A DNA stretch of 64,000 nucleotides from Cliona cf. orientalis (GCA_963930775.1 OZ005702.1:1178001-1242000), one strand, 5' to 3'. Counted from the first letter of the stretch, positions 1-19,774 are shown. Made by a program: numbers and translations. The notes: a model not told the origin generated them from the sequence alone.

Positions 1-2259
1 ATCTTGAGAGGTCCAGAACTGGGCTCCACTACATGTGAGCATTCCCTGTCATCTTCAGTGAACTGTACGTTGCCTAGGTGAAGGACAGCTGCCAAGCAGG
101 AGAACACCTCATCCTGAAGCTAATTTGTACAGTGCGGAGAAAAACAAAGTTAGTATGCCACTCACTCCTTCACGCAGCCATTCACATACCTCACTCTCAA
201 AGCCAACTAGATCAAATGCGTTTTGGAGCTCTTCAAACTGCTGCTGCAGCTCTTCATGGTGTGTGTGCAGGCAGGAGGCACCTTGACACAAGTACCTATA
301 ATATGAAACAATAATACTATGGACAGTGGGACATCTCTATTGTGAATACGCTTGGGACAGCTAAATAACATACTATAATGATGGAGTATATTAATAATAT
401 GTACACAGATCTATCTAGCTGGGGCCATATATAGCAATATTATTGTGTTTTTATTTCTGAATCAGGGGTGTCTTTATAGATTCTGACGTAGCGGAAGAAG
501 TTTTCATTTACTTGAATTTCTCAGGGTTCTCCATTCCTAGCCGAGTCTTCCTCTCCGCATCCAGACCGGCCAACATGCAGTAGAACACGTGGAAGTTCTG
601 CTCGAGTTGGTTCTGGTGGGCCACTCGGGACTTCTCTAGCAGGTACTCATTGATCTTAGCTCCAGTCACTGCAGTAGAGAACCAATAATAATACTTGTCA
701 TTACGTGGTATATACAGTTTGGCTGCTACCAACACAGCCATGCATGAATGTGAAGGCCTCCATCTATAATAATACTATTAGGCTAAGCTATCATGTCGTT
801 AGTGGCCATGGAGAGGTGATAGTACAGCAAGATTGATGAAGCATACCACTATTGAATAGTACTCCATCTTCATCCTTGGAATCTGACCACATCTATTACA
901 ATACCATCTTCATATTTGGAATCTGATACACACACATAAGTCCCGTTTACACTAGGCCCTTAATCCAGATTAGAATCCGGATTAAAGTAATCCAGTTTCT
1001 GTGTAAACACCTTAATCCACTTTTAATCCGGATTAGTTAGAATCCACATCCTGATGTGGATTAAAAGTGGATTACATGTAAAGTAATGTGCCATGATAAT
1101 GTTAATCTGGATTAAGCACTAGTGTGTAAACGCAGTTTAAACCGGTTCAGTTTAATCTGGATCAGCGTGTGTAAACGGGACTATATAGTGTGTACACGTC
1201 TTACTTGGACTACTGGTATTTCAACTACTCAAGAGTGTGTAAGAGAAGCCTATTTAACTGGCTTCTGTGAGTTTAAGTACATTTATGGTTGTTGTTTTAG
1301 AACTATGTAATATTACCCTACATTACCAACATCACCAACATTACCCTGTGTATATGTGTGTAACTATATTCATGTGACACTGTTGGTTTTACCATGTCCA
1401 TCTTTGAATTTCAGTTGTAGGTACTTTCCAAATCTGCTCGAGTTATTGTTCATGACTGTTGCTGCATTTCCAAACGCTTCCAAAAGTGGATTGACCTTAA
1501 AGAGCACAATCATTACTACCACAATACTATTGCTATTAATAAACGTGTAAGGGTATTAATTTTCATTTTTAACTACCTGTAGAATTTTCTGTTCTAGGAT
1601 TGAGCGTCCTTGACTCAGCTCAATCAACTGTGACACAATCAGTTTGGCGGTTTCAGTCTTTCCAGCACCCGACTCTCCACTGCAAATGAGAGATTGAGGG
1701 TGACCATTAACGATGCGCTGGGTTTATAAAATATTTGGGGCCACATTTATAAATTTTCACCTGAATGTGATACTTACTACTGATTGACAGGAATTCAAAT
1801 CTATTAAAAAAATTCACAACATCTGCCTCTCTCACCTGATAACACAGCACTGATTGTCTCCAGTTGCCATCATCTGTTGGTAGGCTGAGCTGGCCACGGC
1901 AAAGATGTGAGGAGGACTCTGGCTCTGGGAGACATTCTGATAACATCTCCTTTGCTGTATTAATATATCAGAGAACTTGCAATATCACATCAAATGTTAA
2001 TTTATACCTCTGCACCATATATTGGCAGCTGTTTGAAAGGATTCACTGCAACAAGAACATCACCCAGGTAGGTCTGTTTAGTAGAATATTTATTCATGGA
2101 CAATACAGCTGATAGTGGATGAATTTGTGTGTTCAGTTTCCCAGTGTCACTTACATAGATCTTATCTCTTGTGTATCTAGATTTCAGTTCTTCGAGGAGA
2201 GTAGTCTCATCCAACTTTGCCAAGCTGGCTAGATCGTCTGTTTCTCCTCTGGCAGACAT
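1..2259 (-). CDS. Class III-like unconventional myosin, motor domain (partial, 5' exons)
   Basis: Actin-based motor ATPase; only the N-terminal part of the head lies in the window and the gene continues past position 1. Coding exons on the minus strand: 2259-2155, 2073-2008, 1954-1836, 1679-1577, 1495-1393, 668-512, 295-190 and 113 to the edge; phases join without a break (about 290 residues). Visible motor motifs are the entry segment [24 protein letters not shown], the P-loop GESGAGKT (residues 98-105), switch [10 protein letters not shown], then [11 protein letters not shown] and ALHLG-type helix [11 protein letters not shown]. The opening [11 protein letters not shown] and RYTRDKIY resemble metazoan class III myosins best. 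Unlike animal MYO3, there is no kinase domain in front: an in-frame TGA lies 15 bases before the ATG at 2259. The start of exon 3 could instead be slightly downstream, since two in-phase AG acceptors exist. Class assignment is moderate; myosin identity is certain. Confidence 0.9.
939..1182. mobile_element. MITE-like inverted-repeat element in the myosin intron
   Basis: The segment begins with AGTCCCGTTTACAC (939-952) and ends with its exact reverse complement GTGTAAACGGGACT (1169-1182). ATA flanks both ends and could be a 3-bp target duplication. The interior is built from repeated self-complementary words such as TAATCCGGATTA, TAATCCAGATTA and TAATCCACTTTTAATCC. It is about 244 bp, non-coding, and sits wholly in the intron between myosin exons 1495-1393 and 668-512. 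The transposon superfamily is not determined. Confidence 0.75.
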
Positions 2260-2527
2260 CTTTGATAGTTGTCAAGGACCGATCAATGTCCTGCATAGCT
2301 TTGTGCACTGTGGGGCTACTCCCACGTGAAGTCCGCTACACTACAATACGGTTCGTCACACTAGTAGTATACGGACGGCCCTCCGTATTTCCGTTTGTTT
2401 GCCCCGCCTACTTCCGTAAACGTTAAGGCCTACTACACACCCCCTTCATGGTGGTCACATGTAAAAACACCACACACAAAAGTGCCTAATCTCTCATCAG
2501 CAGATCGGACGTCGCGCAGGGCCGGCC
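2260..2527. promoter_or_regulatory. Divergent promoter interval, myosin / ALDH7A1
   Basis: These 268 bp separate the two start codons of a head-to-head pair, so both promoters and 5' UTRs must lie here or overlap the neighbouring exons. A palindromic E-box CACGTG is at 2323-2328. Several CCGT/ACGGA words (TACGGACGG, CTCCGTATTTCCG, TACTTCCGT) are present, the TTCCG words resembling ETS-type sites. No TATA box is evident. The promoter role is inferred from gene layout. Confidence 0.55.
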
Positions 2528-6560
<4,033 letters not shown>

Positions 6561-7050
6561 AGAGGGTTGTTGACGACCATTACCTAGCTACAGTGGCTGC
6601 TAGTGGGTAATGGTCGTCGTGATAGACTTGGTCATGATTTTTACATTACATTCTGCATACTTTTTTTTTACTTTTTCTACAGCACCATTAACTACAGCAG
6701 GGAGCTGCCACTGGCTCAGGGAATCAAGTTTGAATAACAAAATACACAAAATTAATGCTTGTGCAAGCCAGCCAACTTGCTTCAAACTTGACTAAACAAT
6801 GGCTGCACAATCATAACATTGTATGTTTTGTCCAAGCTAAAAGAGAATATAATTATATGATTTAATTCAGTGGTATATTTAGATACAATACCTTGACTAA
6901 TAAATCTTAAAAAAAGATGCCAACACAAATTTCAATCTGCACAATAAACTGGCCTCATTCACAAAATTAATAGTATGAAGCACATAGCTATTACATAATC
7001 AATAGCATGATTAATTATTACTTGATCATCTAAATTGTGTTGTGGAGAGC
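6561..7050. other. Convergent 3' intergenic spacer, ALDH7A1 / AGPAT
   Basis: Tail-to-tail spacer of 490 bp holding both 3' UTRs. It contains a perfect 13-bp hairpin at 6572-6618 and otherwise AT-rich sequence with AATAAA-like words near 6899 and 6943. Short open frames here look like chance. Confidence 0.6.
6572..6618. other. Perfect stem-loop just after the ALDH7A1 stop codon
   Basis: GACGACCATTACC (6572-6584) pairs exactly with GGTAATGGTCGTC (6606-6618) across a 21-nt loop, 11 nt after the TAA. The left-arm word recurs at 11791-11803, downstream of the uS11m stop. It may be a 3' UTR structure or the tip of a small dispersed repeat. Confidence 0.6.
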
Positions 7051-8166
7051 TCAGTTAGTTTTCTTGTTGTTTTCTGCCGCCTCTGCCGGAGTGGGTGTGG
7101 TCTGTGCAGTATCCGCGACAACCCTTGCCCCTTGAGCATACTTGAGCATACCCAGCAGCATCACAGTATTGCCTGCAACAAGAAAAACGATACATTCTCA
7201 CTGATAAATGTGACTAGTACAATTACAGAGCTTGCTATGAACTGATTTGGGCATCAAATTAGGTGAAGAGAGATATTTGTTTCAATGAAAAGCAGGGAGG
7301 GCCTGCCATGGGGACATGGCTACAGCTAGCAGTGTCTACAAGTATACGGGTTTATCAGTATTTTTACATTACATATTATGGAGCTCTTTGTGAAATACTG
7401 AAAATGTATGCAAAATAATGAAAAATGGGAATATTTATACTGAAAGACAGGAGAGCAGTTTGGAGGCACTGAGCTATATAGTATTCTTGAGCGTACTTTT
7501 AATAACGGACTCACCTAAGCTTCCCAGCAGTAGCAGGGTGAAGAGTGTGGTCCAGGAGAGTGTCAGGAGCATGAAGGTCACAGGAATGACTAGCATCGTC
7601 ACAAACCAGAAGAGTGTGTTGAAGCGAAGCCACCATTTCTTCGTGTCGGGAGGTGGCTGTTGAACTTTACCGGGGAACACGCCATTCTTCATGAAGTAGT
7701 CATAAGCCTCATCCTACAGCAAAAGGTGTAGCAGTAAATTGTTTTGTCATGTGATTGTCATGTGATCTCTATTATATGAGCTCACCTTGCGTTGGTACAG
7801 CTTGATGCAGTATGAGTTGAGTTCATCGTGAGTCTCTGGTAACTCGTCCAATGGAATACGCCTGAATGAGTAATATAATAATAGACATAATCTTTACTAG
7901 CCTTGCACCACTTTTCAGTGTACAAATCGACAGCTGGGAATGGGCCTGGGAATGAGGCTACATTCCAAGTTGAAAACCTGGGAATGGGGGTAGATGCTTA
8001 CCTCATGTACCAGTAGAGGTTGATTTCATTGCCGAGGAACAGGTGGATGAAACTGGGTATGTACTTCTGGGGACAGTTGGGGTAGGCAAAGCCAATGTCA
8101 TAGAGAGCCTTGAATTTAGCTATAGATAAGGAAAAAACATGAATTTTACGGCATAATATAATCCCT

Positions 8167-8201
<35 letters not shown>

Positions 8202-10325
8202 ATAAACACACACACTCTCTCTCTTTCTCATGGCCTATACAACCATACATTAAAGCTTGCCCATTTTATTTCGTTCACAGCTGCTGCCTGTACTTTGAAC
8301 CTCATTGTCTCACACATCACACATGACATTGTACTGTACACATACGTACTTCCAGCTTTGAGATGCTCTGCCAGAATGGCAAAGCCTTTTGTCCGAGGGA
8401 AGAGGTGGTGCTTGAGGATGGGCAGTCCCTTGTCCCTGGCATACTGGCACCCTCTCTCGTACTTCTCTGTCGTGAACCGAGTACCCTCACAGAATATGCC
8501 TATCTGTATGTGAGTGTGTATGCGAGTATGTGAGTGTGTGTGTGTGTGGGGGGGGGGGGGGTGTGGGGGCATAGTAGTTATAGCTAGGCCAGTTGATTGA
8601 CACGATTTCCTTACTGGGGTAATCAATTAAGCAAACATGGATAGAAAATATGTATACAATACCTTTTTAATAATATAGGTGGCATATTCATTAGAGTGGT
8701 GGCTTAGTTAGCTGCTCTCTGACTCACCTGTACAGGGAAGGGATACGTCTCCCAAATACCGGAGAACTTTGCGATGTTTTCTTTGTCCTTGGCGTAGTTT
8801 CGAGAGAGAAAGGGGCACTCAAGACTCCAGAGCAGCTGCCCAAACCCAGGAACATAGAACACAGACCACTTGGGAAGCGTACGGATACTCTATGGATTAG
8901 CAAAAGATACTTTACAATACTCTGTCGGTGTGGGGTGGGCAGCAAACAGACACAGTTTTAGGGATTATAACCTGTCATGCACCTTATGATGGTTTGGTTG
9001 TGGATGGTATTAGGTGACAGATAATATTATTGCGAGAGAAAGTTTGAAATCTAAATAGGAAGTGTTTTTGTGCAGTCCCAGAAGACCCTCTGTTGTAAGG
9101 TGGCTGCCTTAATTAAAGATGCAGTATTTTGCCATTTAGAGCAGCTCCAGTTACTAAGTGGAATTAAAGATGCAGTGTTTTGCCATTTAGAGCAGCTTGA
9201 GTTACTATAATATAAGCGCTGGATATCTGGTAGCTACCTTACACAGCGATAACACAGATTGTAAAGGAACATGAATAGCATGCTGAAAGCACATGCTTAA
9301 GTTGAAGCAATTTAGCAGAAAAAGGTTACCTTTACCCTATTAAATAGTAATACTGCAAGGTGGCACTGACCTCTGCGCCAGCTGTAACCAATTACCTCTT
9401 CACCAACACCACATCAGTACAATGACTACTGTAAATGTTGGTCAGTAATAAGATTAACATACTTTGTCCTGTCCCTTATATTATCAGGTTCTGGTGTATA
9501 TAATTATATCCCTCAGCTTTTTTGGAAAGATCAATGGCTAACTGCAAGATATACTTCTGTACTCATTCACAAAAGGCTAAAATTTAATAATAAATTTAAT
9601 ATTAGGAATTTGAGCCATGCCAAATTAAGGCATGAGCCACAGAGAGAGGGCTAGATGTCTATAGAGCCCTGAAAACCTTTTATATTATGCATCATCTCTC
9701 ACTGCTTACGTGGAGAAAGCCGAATCTGTCTCCCATGATGTATCCTGCCACCCAGTCCAGGTCGCCACGGTGACTGAGAGTGATGAGACAGAACTCCTTG
9801 CCGAAGTCTTTGTACGTCTCATCATCACCGAACAGTGTGATGTTCATCCCCGCCCACTCACTCGAGATCCATACAATCTCTGAATGGAGTATTAAAATCA
9901 AGCGTATAAAAATTTATGGGTACTGTGCACTCATCTCATTCCCAGGCCTGATTTCCAGTTTTTATATTTTTTTTTATCATTAGATAAAACAAGAGGGTAA
10001 AATTAATATTAAGTGATAATTGGCGTTAATATCAACCTATTAAGTTGATCAGTAACACTATATATACTATATTTTAACCACCCATGGCAACACCAATGCA
10101 GTGGTCTGATGCATTTTGTTCTGGAATTATTTATAAAACCAAGGGACACTTACGCGAGAATATAGAGTAGGCCAAGACGGAGGTGAGTCTTCGGTAGAGG
10201 TTCTTGGCGAAGGGCCATATGACGAGCAACAGGAGACAGAGGAGGCTGCACGTGAGACCGCTCAGGATAAACACATAGGTGAAGATGGGAGCGAAGAGGA
10301 CTCCCGCAACTCGCTTCTTGTTCAT
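7051..10325 (-). CDS. AGPAT3: 1-acylglycerol-3-phosphate O-acyltransferase, AGPAT3/4 type
   Basis: Membrane acyltransferase of the ER that acylates lysophosphatidic acid at sn-2 to give phosphatidic acid. Exons on the minus strand: 10325-10154, 9879-9710, 8889-8728, 8503-8350, 8119-8002, 7861-7786, 7713-7515, 7172-7051 (TGA); 390 residues, close to the roughly 376 of vertebrate AGPAT3/4. An N-terminal hydrophobic segment (about 10-37) precedes WPFAKNLYRRL. Acyltransferase motif I is SHRGDLD (residues 93-99): the usual leading Asn is Ser, but the catalytic His and Asp of HX4D are kept. Motif III is FCEGTRF (172-178), and KGLPILKHHLFPRTKGF follows. Two C-terminal membrane segments lie near 310-350. 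The protein ends KKTN, a canonical KKXX ER-retrieval signal. Orthology to AGPAT3 rather than AGPAT4 is not resolved. Shares a 116-bp promoter with uS11m. Confidence 0.93.
8171..8197. repeat. (CT)n microsatellite, AGPAT intron 4
   Basis: Short pure CT run in the intron between exons 8503-8350 and 8119-8002. Here the sense strand carries GA, the opposite of most gene-internal tracts in the window. A T/G-rich microsatellite and a 12-G run follow at about 8510-8560, in exon-distal intron sequence. Confidence 0.85.
9111..9207. repeat. Two-copy tandem repeat, 51-bp period
   Basis: The sequence starting AATTAAAGATGCAGT and containing TTTTGCCATTTAGAGCAGCT occurs at 9111-9156 and again at 9162-9207 with three or so substitutions. 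It lies in AGPAT intron 2 (8890-9709). Confidence 0.85.
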
Positions 10326-10441
10326 CTTCTCCAGAGAGCTGCTGTGACAGCGCAGGTGGGGTTTGTTTGTTGTGGTGGAGTAGTACTTCCCCCTTTTTTT
10401 GAAAGGTCAAGCAGAGGTCAAGTATTAAAATACCACGTGGA
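10326..10441. promoter_or_regulatory. 116-bp bidirectional promoter, AGPAT / uS11m
   Basis: The two start codons face away from each other across only 116 bp. The interval contains AGGTCA at 10404-10409 and again at 10415-10420, a direct repeat with 5-bp spacing (DR5 layout), and a palindromic E-box CACGTG at 10434-10439. No TATA box is seen. Promoter function is inferred from layout. Confidence 0.65.
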
Positions 10442-11658
10442 ATGATAGTGCTAGTGATGGCGTTGCGAGTGTCATGGCGTGTTTTCTCCCTGCTGAGACA
10501 GCAACAACAGCAGCAGAAGGAGCTGCTTTGTCTGCCTCTTCTCTCAAGGAGGTTTCCAGCAGCAAGATCACGGATACTCGGCCTACATTCCAGTAAATCT
10601 ATCGACCCCTTTCCAAACCGTATCTTTCACCTTAAGCTTCCTTCACAGGTGCAGTCTGTTCTTCATCAGAAGAAACAGGAGATGATGAGGTCGGTGCAGT
10701 ACCTTGGGATGAACTAGAAGACAAATTCAAGAAGTTTAGGTAGGATCTAATAATCTTATATTATTAGTCAAATTATTTGATAAGTTGCACTCTGCTTCTT
10801 AGCTCTCAGTCCAGAATCTAGTCTAGTGATACATGTACGTCTTGTGTGTTTCCAAAATAATAATTCCCTCAGGTCGTCCACCCCTCCCGACCCTCGTGAT
10901 TTGATATCCCGTAATAAGTTCGCTGAGCCAATCCGACGCCGTGACCCTCTCAATGCAGCTGCCGCCACTGCTGCCGATAAGCAGCTGCCGATCATCCACA
11001 TCAGGGCCACCTACAACAACACCGTCTGTACCATCACTGACCACACGGGACGCGTACTGGCCTGGACCTCCGCCGTGAGTTGATTGGCTGGGTGGTGGCA
11101 TTAATTTTTAGGAGATGGTAAATCCAAGAAATGCTTTCTTTTAGGGACTCTGCAATCACGCATAGAAATGTGTAGATAATTTCACTGGACATGTGATTGT
11201 GTATTATGTGCATGTGTATAGTGTTGAGTATTAAGTGTGTTTTTCATAGGGCGTTGAAGGCTTCAAGAATTCTCGGAGAGGGACCACATTTGCTGCACAG
11301 AGTGCGGGGGTGGCAGCTGCAAAGGTTTTGTTTTTTTTAATAATTGTGTGCATGCAAATTGAGACCATACCTGCTGGATATTTTTACCTCTGTCTCTTTT
11401 ATGACAGAAAGCTAGGGATCTTGGATTCAAGTTGGTCGACATTAAAGTAAAGGGACCTGGTCCTGGCCGTCAGGTAGATCATTATAATATTATGCAGTAG
11501 CTAGTATGACTTTTTTTTTATATTATACTCTTTTCTGTGTCTCATTTCAGTCCGCTATAAAAGGTTTGGAGATGGGAGCCATGCAGGTGTCCAGCATTCA
11601 GGATGTCACTCCGATCCCCCACAATGGCTGCAGACCAAGGAAGACAAGAAGAGGCTAA
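10442..11658 (+). CDS. MRPS11: Mitochondrial small ribosomal subunit protein uS11m
   Basis: Component of the platform of the mitochondrial small ribosomal subunit, homologous to bacterial S11. Exons: 10442-10592, 10649-10739, 10873-11074, 11250-11324, 11408-11473, 11551-11658 (TAA); 230 residues. The S11 core is plain: [20 protein letters not shown], then [43 protein letters not shown] and the C-terminal [18 protein letters not shown]. The first roughly 60 residues are basic, Leu/Gln-rich and lack acidic residues, consistent with a mitochondrial presequence; an acidic linker (about 55-75) follows. An in-frame ATG at 10457 has the better initiation context and would shorten the protein by five residues. 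Shares its promoter interval with AGPAT. Confidence 0.96.
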
Positions 11659-11890
11659 CATTTTTTGATACATACGTACAGACATCAATCACTATTGCAT
11701 AAAAATTTAATTATTACAAGTGCTATAATTAAATTTATTTTAATACTGCGCAGAGCACTGTCTGAGTGCTCCAGCGCTGTTCTGTTTATTGACGACCATT
11801 ACCTACTTGCACAGTTCCCAGATTGCCAGATATAATATCTTTGCACAGCAAAGGAAAGGAAAAAACATAGCTTCACATATAACTTGACAA
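11659..11890. other. Convergent 3' spacer, uS11m / RIOK2
   Basis: Tail-to-tail spacer of 232 bp. It holds AT-rich 3' UTR sequence and, at 11791-11803, the word GACGACCATTACC that also forms one arm of the hairpin at 6572-6618. Nothing coding is seen. Confidence 0.6.
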
Positions 11891-16394
<4,504 letters not shown>

Positions 16395-17479
16395 CCTAGA
16401 TCCTTCAGGTTCAACCACGTGGCCACGAAAAAGCCACGCCCATATGCGTTGTGACCGCGCCCACGAAAAGGTGTGAGCTGTAGAGTGCCTATTGCATGCT
16501 ATTGTGTGCTACCTTCCTGGACAGCTAGAATAATACTACAACAGGGCTCTTCATAATATTATAGTCTAGATCTACCACATTGCACTATAATTGGCAACTC
16601 TTTCTAGTCTACTGGTATACCCCCCTAGCATAGATGATATAGTGCTAGTATAAATCAAGTGATCAATCACATGTGGTGCTCAATCATAGGGGTCTTTGTA
16701 TCATACTTTGCAATTGGATGCCTATGTATAGCTATAGCTACTGGTATTTCCCTATTAAGAATCACTAGCCTCATCCCCAATAATTAATCTCTCACAGCTT
16801 TCAATGTTTCCTTGCTGCATGTAGATCTACATGCGGTTTTGGCACTGTTTTGCCAAAATTTTAATCTCCAGGACTATACTGTATACTGGCCAGAGTTCAG
16901 TTTAATATTTCTGGTTTGGCAGGCTGGTAATGATTTTCTGGCACAGTCGAAACAATTATATCCAAGGTTTTTGGCAACTTGGCACTGTAGATTTATACTT
17001 GGGTGCTTTGATAAGGACACCACTTTGGAGTGATAAAGCCAGCTAGCAACGAGCCCCACCCCCAGCTGCACAGGAGAAAGTAATTTGCATGCATGCTATT
17101 ACGTATGTCATCCTAGATCTATGATTTCATAGAGTTCATTATGCAATCCACTGTATGTATTTCACTGTACATGTACTATTGTGTTTCACATATAAATTTA
17201 GATTGCAGCATGCAATATTGCATTATCCAAAAAAATCGCAGCATCATCCTAGTGCTGAAACATGCCCACTTCCTGCATTCTTCGTGCATACCACCGCGTC
17301 CATTAGGGGGAATGCCAGGCAAGCCTACTCGCATATTTATGTCGCGATCCAGTGCCATTCTTCTCAGTGCTTTGTAGTCAGCTGAAAGCTAAGTGATCTA
17401 TACCTCCCCAAAACAGATACTCACTGCAACCGAACTCAGCGTAAAACGCTAAAGCTACACATACTAGCTCTGATCCAAA
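16395..17479. promoter_or_regulatory. Divergent intergenic region, RIOK2 / Rap-like GTPase
   Basis: This 1085-bp spacer separates two divergent genes. Next to RIOK2 it has an E-box CACGTG (16416-16421) and several CCACG/GCCCACG words (16423-16470) within 80 bp of the RIOK2 start. The remainder is AT-rich and I see no gene in it. The promoter of the GTPase should be close to 17479 but shows no clear TATA box. Confidence 0.5.
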
Positions 17480-18268
17480 ATGCCTGTAAAGCCAGAGTAC
17501 AAAGTGACTTTACTGGGAGCTGGAGGTGTGGGGAAGAGCGCGCTGACGCTCAGAATCATCTCGGGCGTCTTCACGCCAACCTACAATCCCACTGTGGAGG
17601 ACTACTATCGCCACGACACGCAAGTAGACGGCGTCGGTCCGTGCATAGTGGAGATCTTGGACACGGCGGGCACGGAGCAGTTTGCAAGCATGAGGCAGCT
17701 GTACATCTCCAACTGTAGAGCATTCGCGCTGGTCTACTCTGTTGACGATCGAGCAAGCTTCGACGAAACGCTAGAAATCTATCAGCAGATACTAGCGGCC
17801 GTGAACAATCCATCTGAGATCACAGTCGTACTGGTCGGCAACAAGTGTGATCTTGAAGAATGCAGAGAAGTGGATACATCCGAGGGCAGGCACGTAGCCA
17901 AAACGCTCATGAACAACTGCACGTTCATCGAGACATCGGCAAAGGACGGTACCAACGTGCAGAAGTTCTTCGCCACTCTTGTCATGTCGATGAGCGGGCT
18001 GGTCAAAGCAGGTGCCGTGCGTGTGCAGAGAAGACCGCGCTCCACGAGCATGAGCAGTAAGGCAGCTCTGATACGAGGCTCGCTTCGACTCGGTGGAAGA
18101 AAGGCGAGAGAAAGGAGCCACTCGCAGCCCGACCTTAGCGTCTACTCGACAGATTCTGGCGGTTCTTTCAACTTCACACCACAGGCAGCAATAGAGTCCC
18201 TGCAGCTGCCAGCCGACATCTCACCTGGGGACAATGCAAGAAAGACAAGAGGGTGCTCTATCATGTAG
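17480..18268 (+). CDS. Rap-like Ras-family small GTPase (single exon)
   Basis: Membrane-attached GTP switch of the Ras superfamily, 262 residues, encoded without introns. G1 is GAGGVGKS (13-20), switch I YNPTVEDYY keeps the effector Thr38, G3 is DTAGTEQF (61-68), G4 NKCD (121-124), G5 ETSAK (151-155). Thr65 sits where Ras has Gln61, which is the hallmark of Rap proteins, and SNCRAFALVYS fits too. A short insert (about residues 50-54, DGVGP) lies between the beta strands of switch I and G3. The C-terminal extension of about 85 residues is basic and Ser-rich and contains RSHSQP (212-217), a mode-1 14-3-3-type motif. It ends CSIM, a CAAX box with Met that predicts farnesylation. It is longer than RAP1/RAP2 (about 184 residues), so it may be a diverged Rap/Di-Ras/Rerg-type paralogue; I give no symbol. 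Confidence 0.92.
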   Translation: MPVKPEYKVTLLGAGGVGKSALTLRIISGVFTPTYNPTVEDYYRHDTQVDGVGPCIVEILDTAGTEQFASMRQLYISNCRAFALVYSVDDRASFDETLEIYQQILAAVNNPSEITVVLVGNKCDLEECREVDTSEGRHVAKTLMNNCTFIETSAKDGTNVQKFFATLVMSMSGLVKAGAVRVQRRPRSTSMSSKAALIRGSLRLGGRKARERSHSQPDLSVYSTDSGGSFNFTPQAAIESLQLPADISPGDNARKTRGCSIM

Positions 18269-19673
18269 CTCATCTTCAAGATATTAATTTTAATTTTCAT
18301 TCACACTCAACTCAAGATTCTCACTGACTGACGCTAGTAACACATTCTCCTTCACTCAGTGATAATAATTATTATGCTTTGTGTTTTTGTTTGTGTGTGT
18401 ATTGTGGTCAAGTTTCATTGTGATTTTTATTCTATCTTCCAATCACCATGGCATCGGCACTTCACTTTATTCTACCATCCCTTTGTTCTTCTTTAATCAA
18501 TTCATCTTCTTGGCACTAAGTACCCATGATTTTCTCTCTCTGCACTAGCTGCTCCATCAATCAGTCAGCCTACCCTATCTACTCCTTTTGACTTTGATTT
18601 CTATACAGGTACCACTGTATAACATTCTCTTTCCTTTACTCTGTGCTATAGCTACTGCCATGTTTTACATATGACATTGTATGTTTGTGTCGTGTATGAT
18701 GTGTTCGTTGTTGTGGTTCGTTCAAAATTCAAAGACATTACATTCATCCATGGGCTAACATAACTTGCGACGATCACACGCGCGCGTGCGTGCATGTGTG
18801 CAGGATAATTAAATTTGAGCATGTCACATAAGAGTTAGATGGATCTAGGAAGGTAGGACAATGAATGAACAAATCAAAAAATATGGTACATTTTGGAGAA
18901 GGTATAGGGATAGATTCCAGCATTGGGGAGGGGGATACCGATTCATATGACATTGTGAGAGAACAATAATTCTGCGAGGAGCTGACACTGCAAAGATAGA
19001 GACTCAGAAGAGGTTACTCTCCAGTTTATCTACACTCTGCAACTTTGGAGTGCACAGTCAGCAACCTCTATAATAATAATTATTAGTCCAAGATCAAGTC
19101 TGTGTAGAGATGGAGAAAGTACCAAACTTGGAGAAATTTCCAAATATTTGAGCCCTAGCTTATAGTTGAGGTGCATTGTGTTATATGGCATGAAGTCTAA
19201 TTCACTGCTTGTAAACATTTTTGAGTTTTGTTCATTTCTTGTCCGTATGTGAAAGTGATAGGGTCGCTAGCTATGGTGCAAAACCCTACATCCACTGCCC
19301 TATTGGGATTGCCAATAAATAGAAAGTTTTCTATAGCACTAGGTGTGTGTGTGTATACACCCATGTGTGTGTGCGTGTATGCACACAGTTATTATTTGAA
19401 TCTAATACACCAAGTCTTTCATTTGTTAATGTGGCCACATCAAGAGGGTTGCCCAAGTGCCATATGTGGTCCAACGGAATGCGCCAAGGGCACGTACGTA
19501 TTTATGTGATTCCTTCTTCAAATGCAGAGCTACAGTGCAACACAGAATACCTGCAATTGGCCGTCAAGAAGCCACGTCTCGACACGGCATCAAAGTATTG
19601 TACAATCTGGCTCAAGCTGCAAAACAGTCACCAAATCTGTGAATATTCCCATAATATAATTCAAGGGGCATAC

Positions 19674-19774
<101 letters not shown>

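Noticed and set aside
10150..10410. Alternative 86-codon minus-strand frame over AGPAT exon 1
   Set aside because: Out of phase with the next AGPAT exons and lacks the conserved WPFAKNLYRRL segment.
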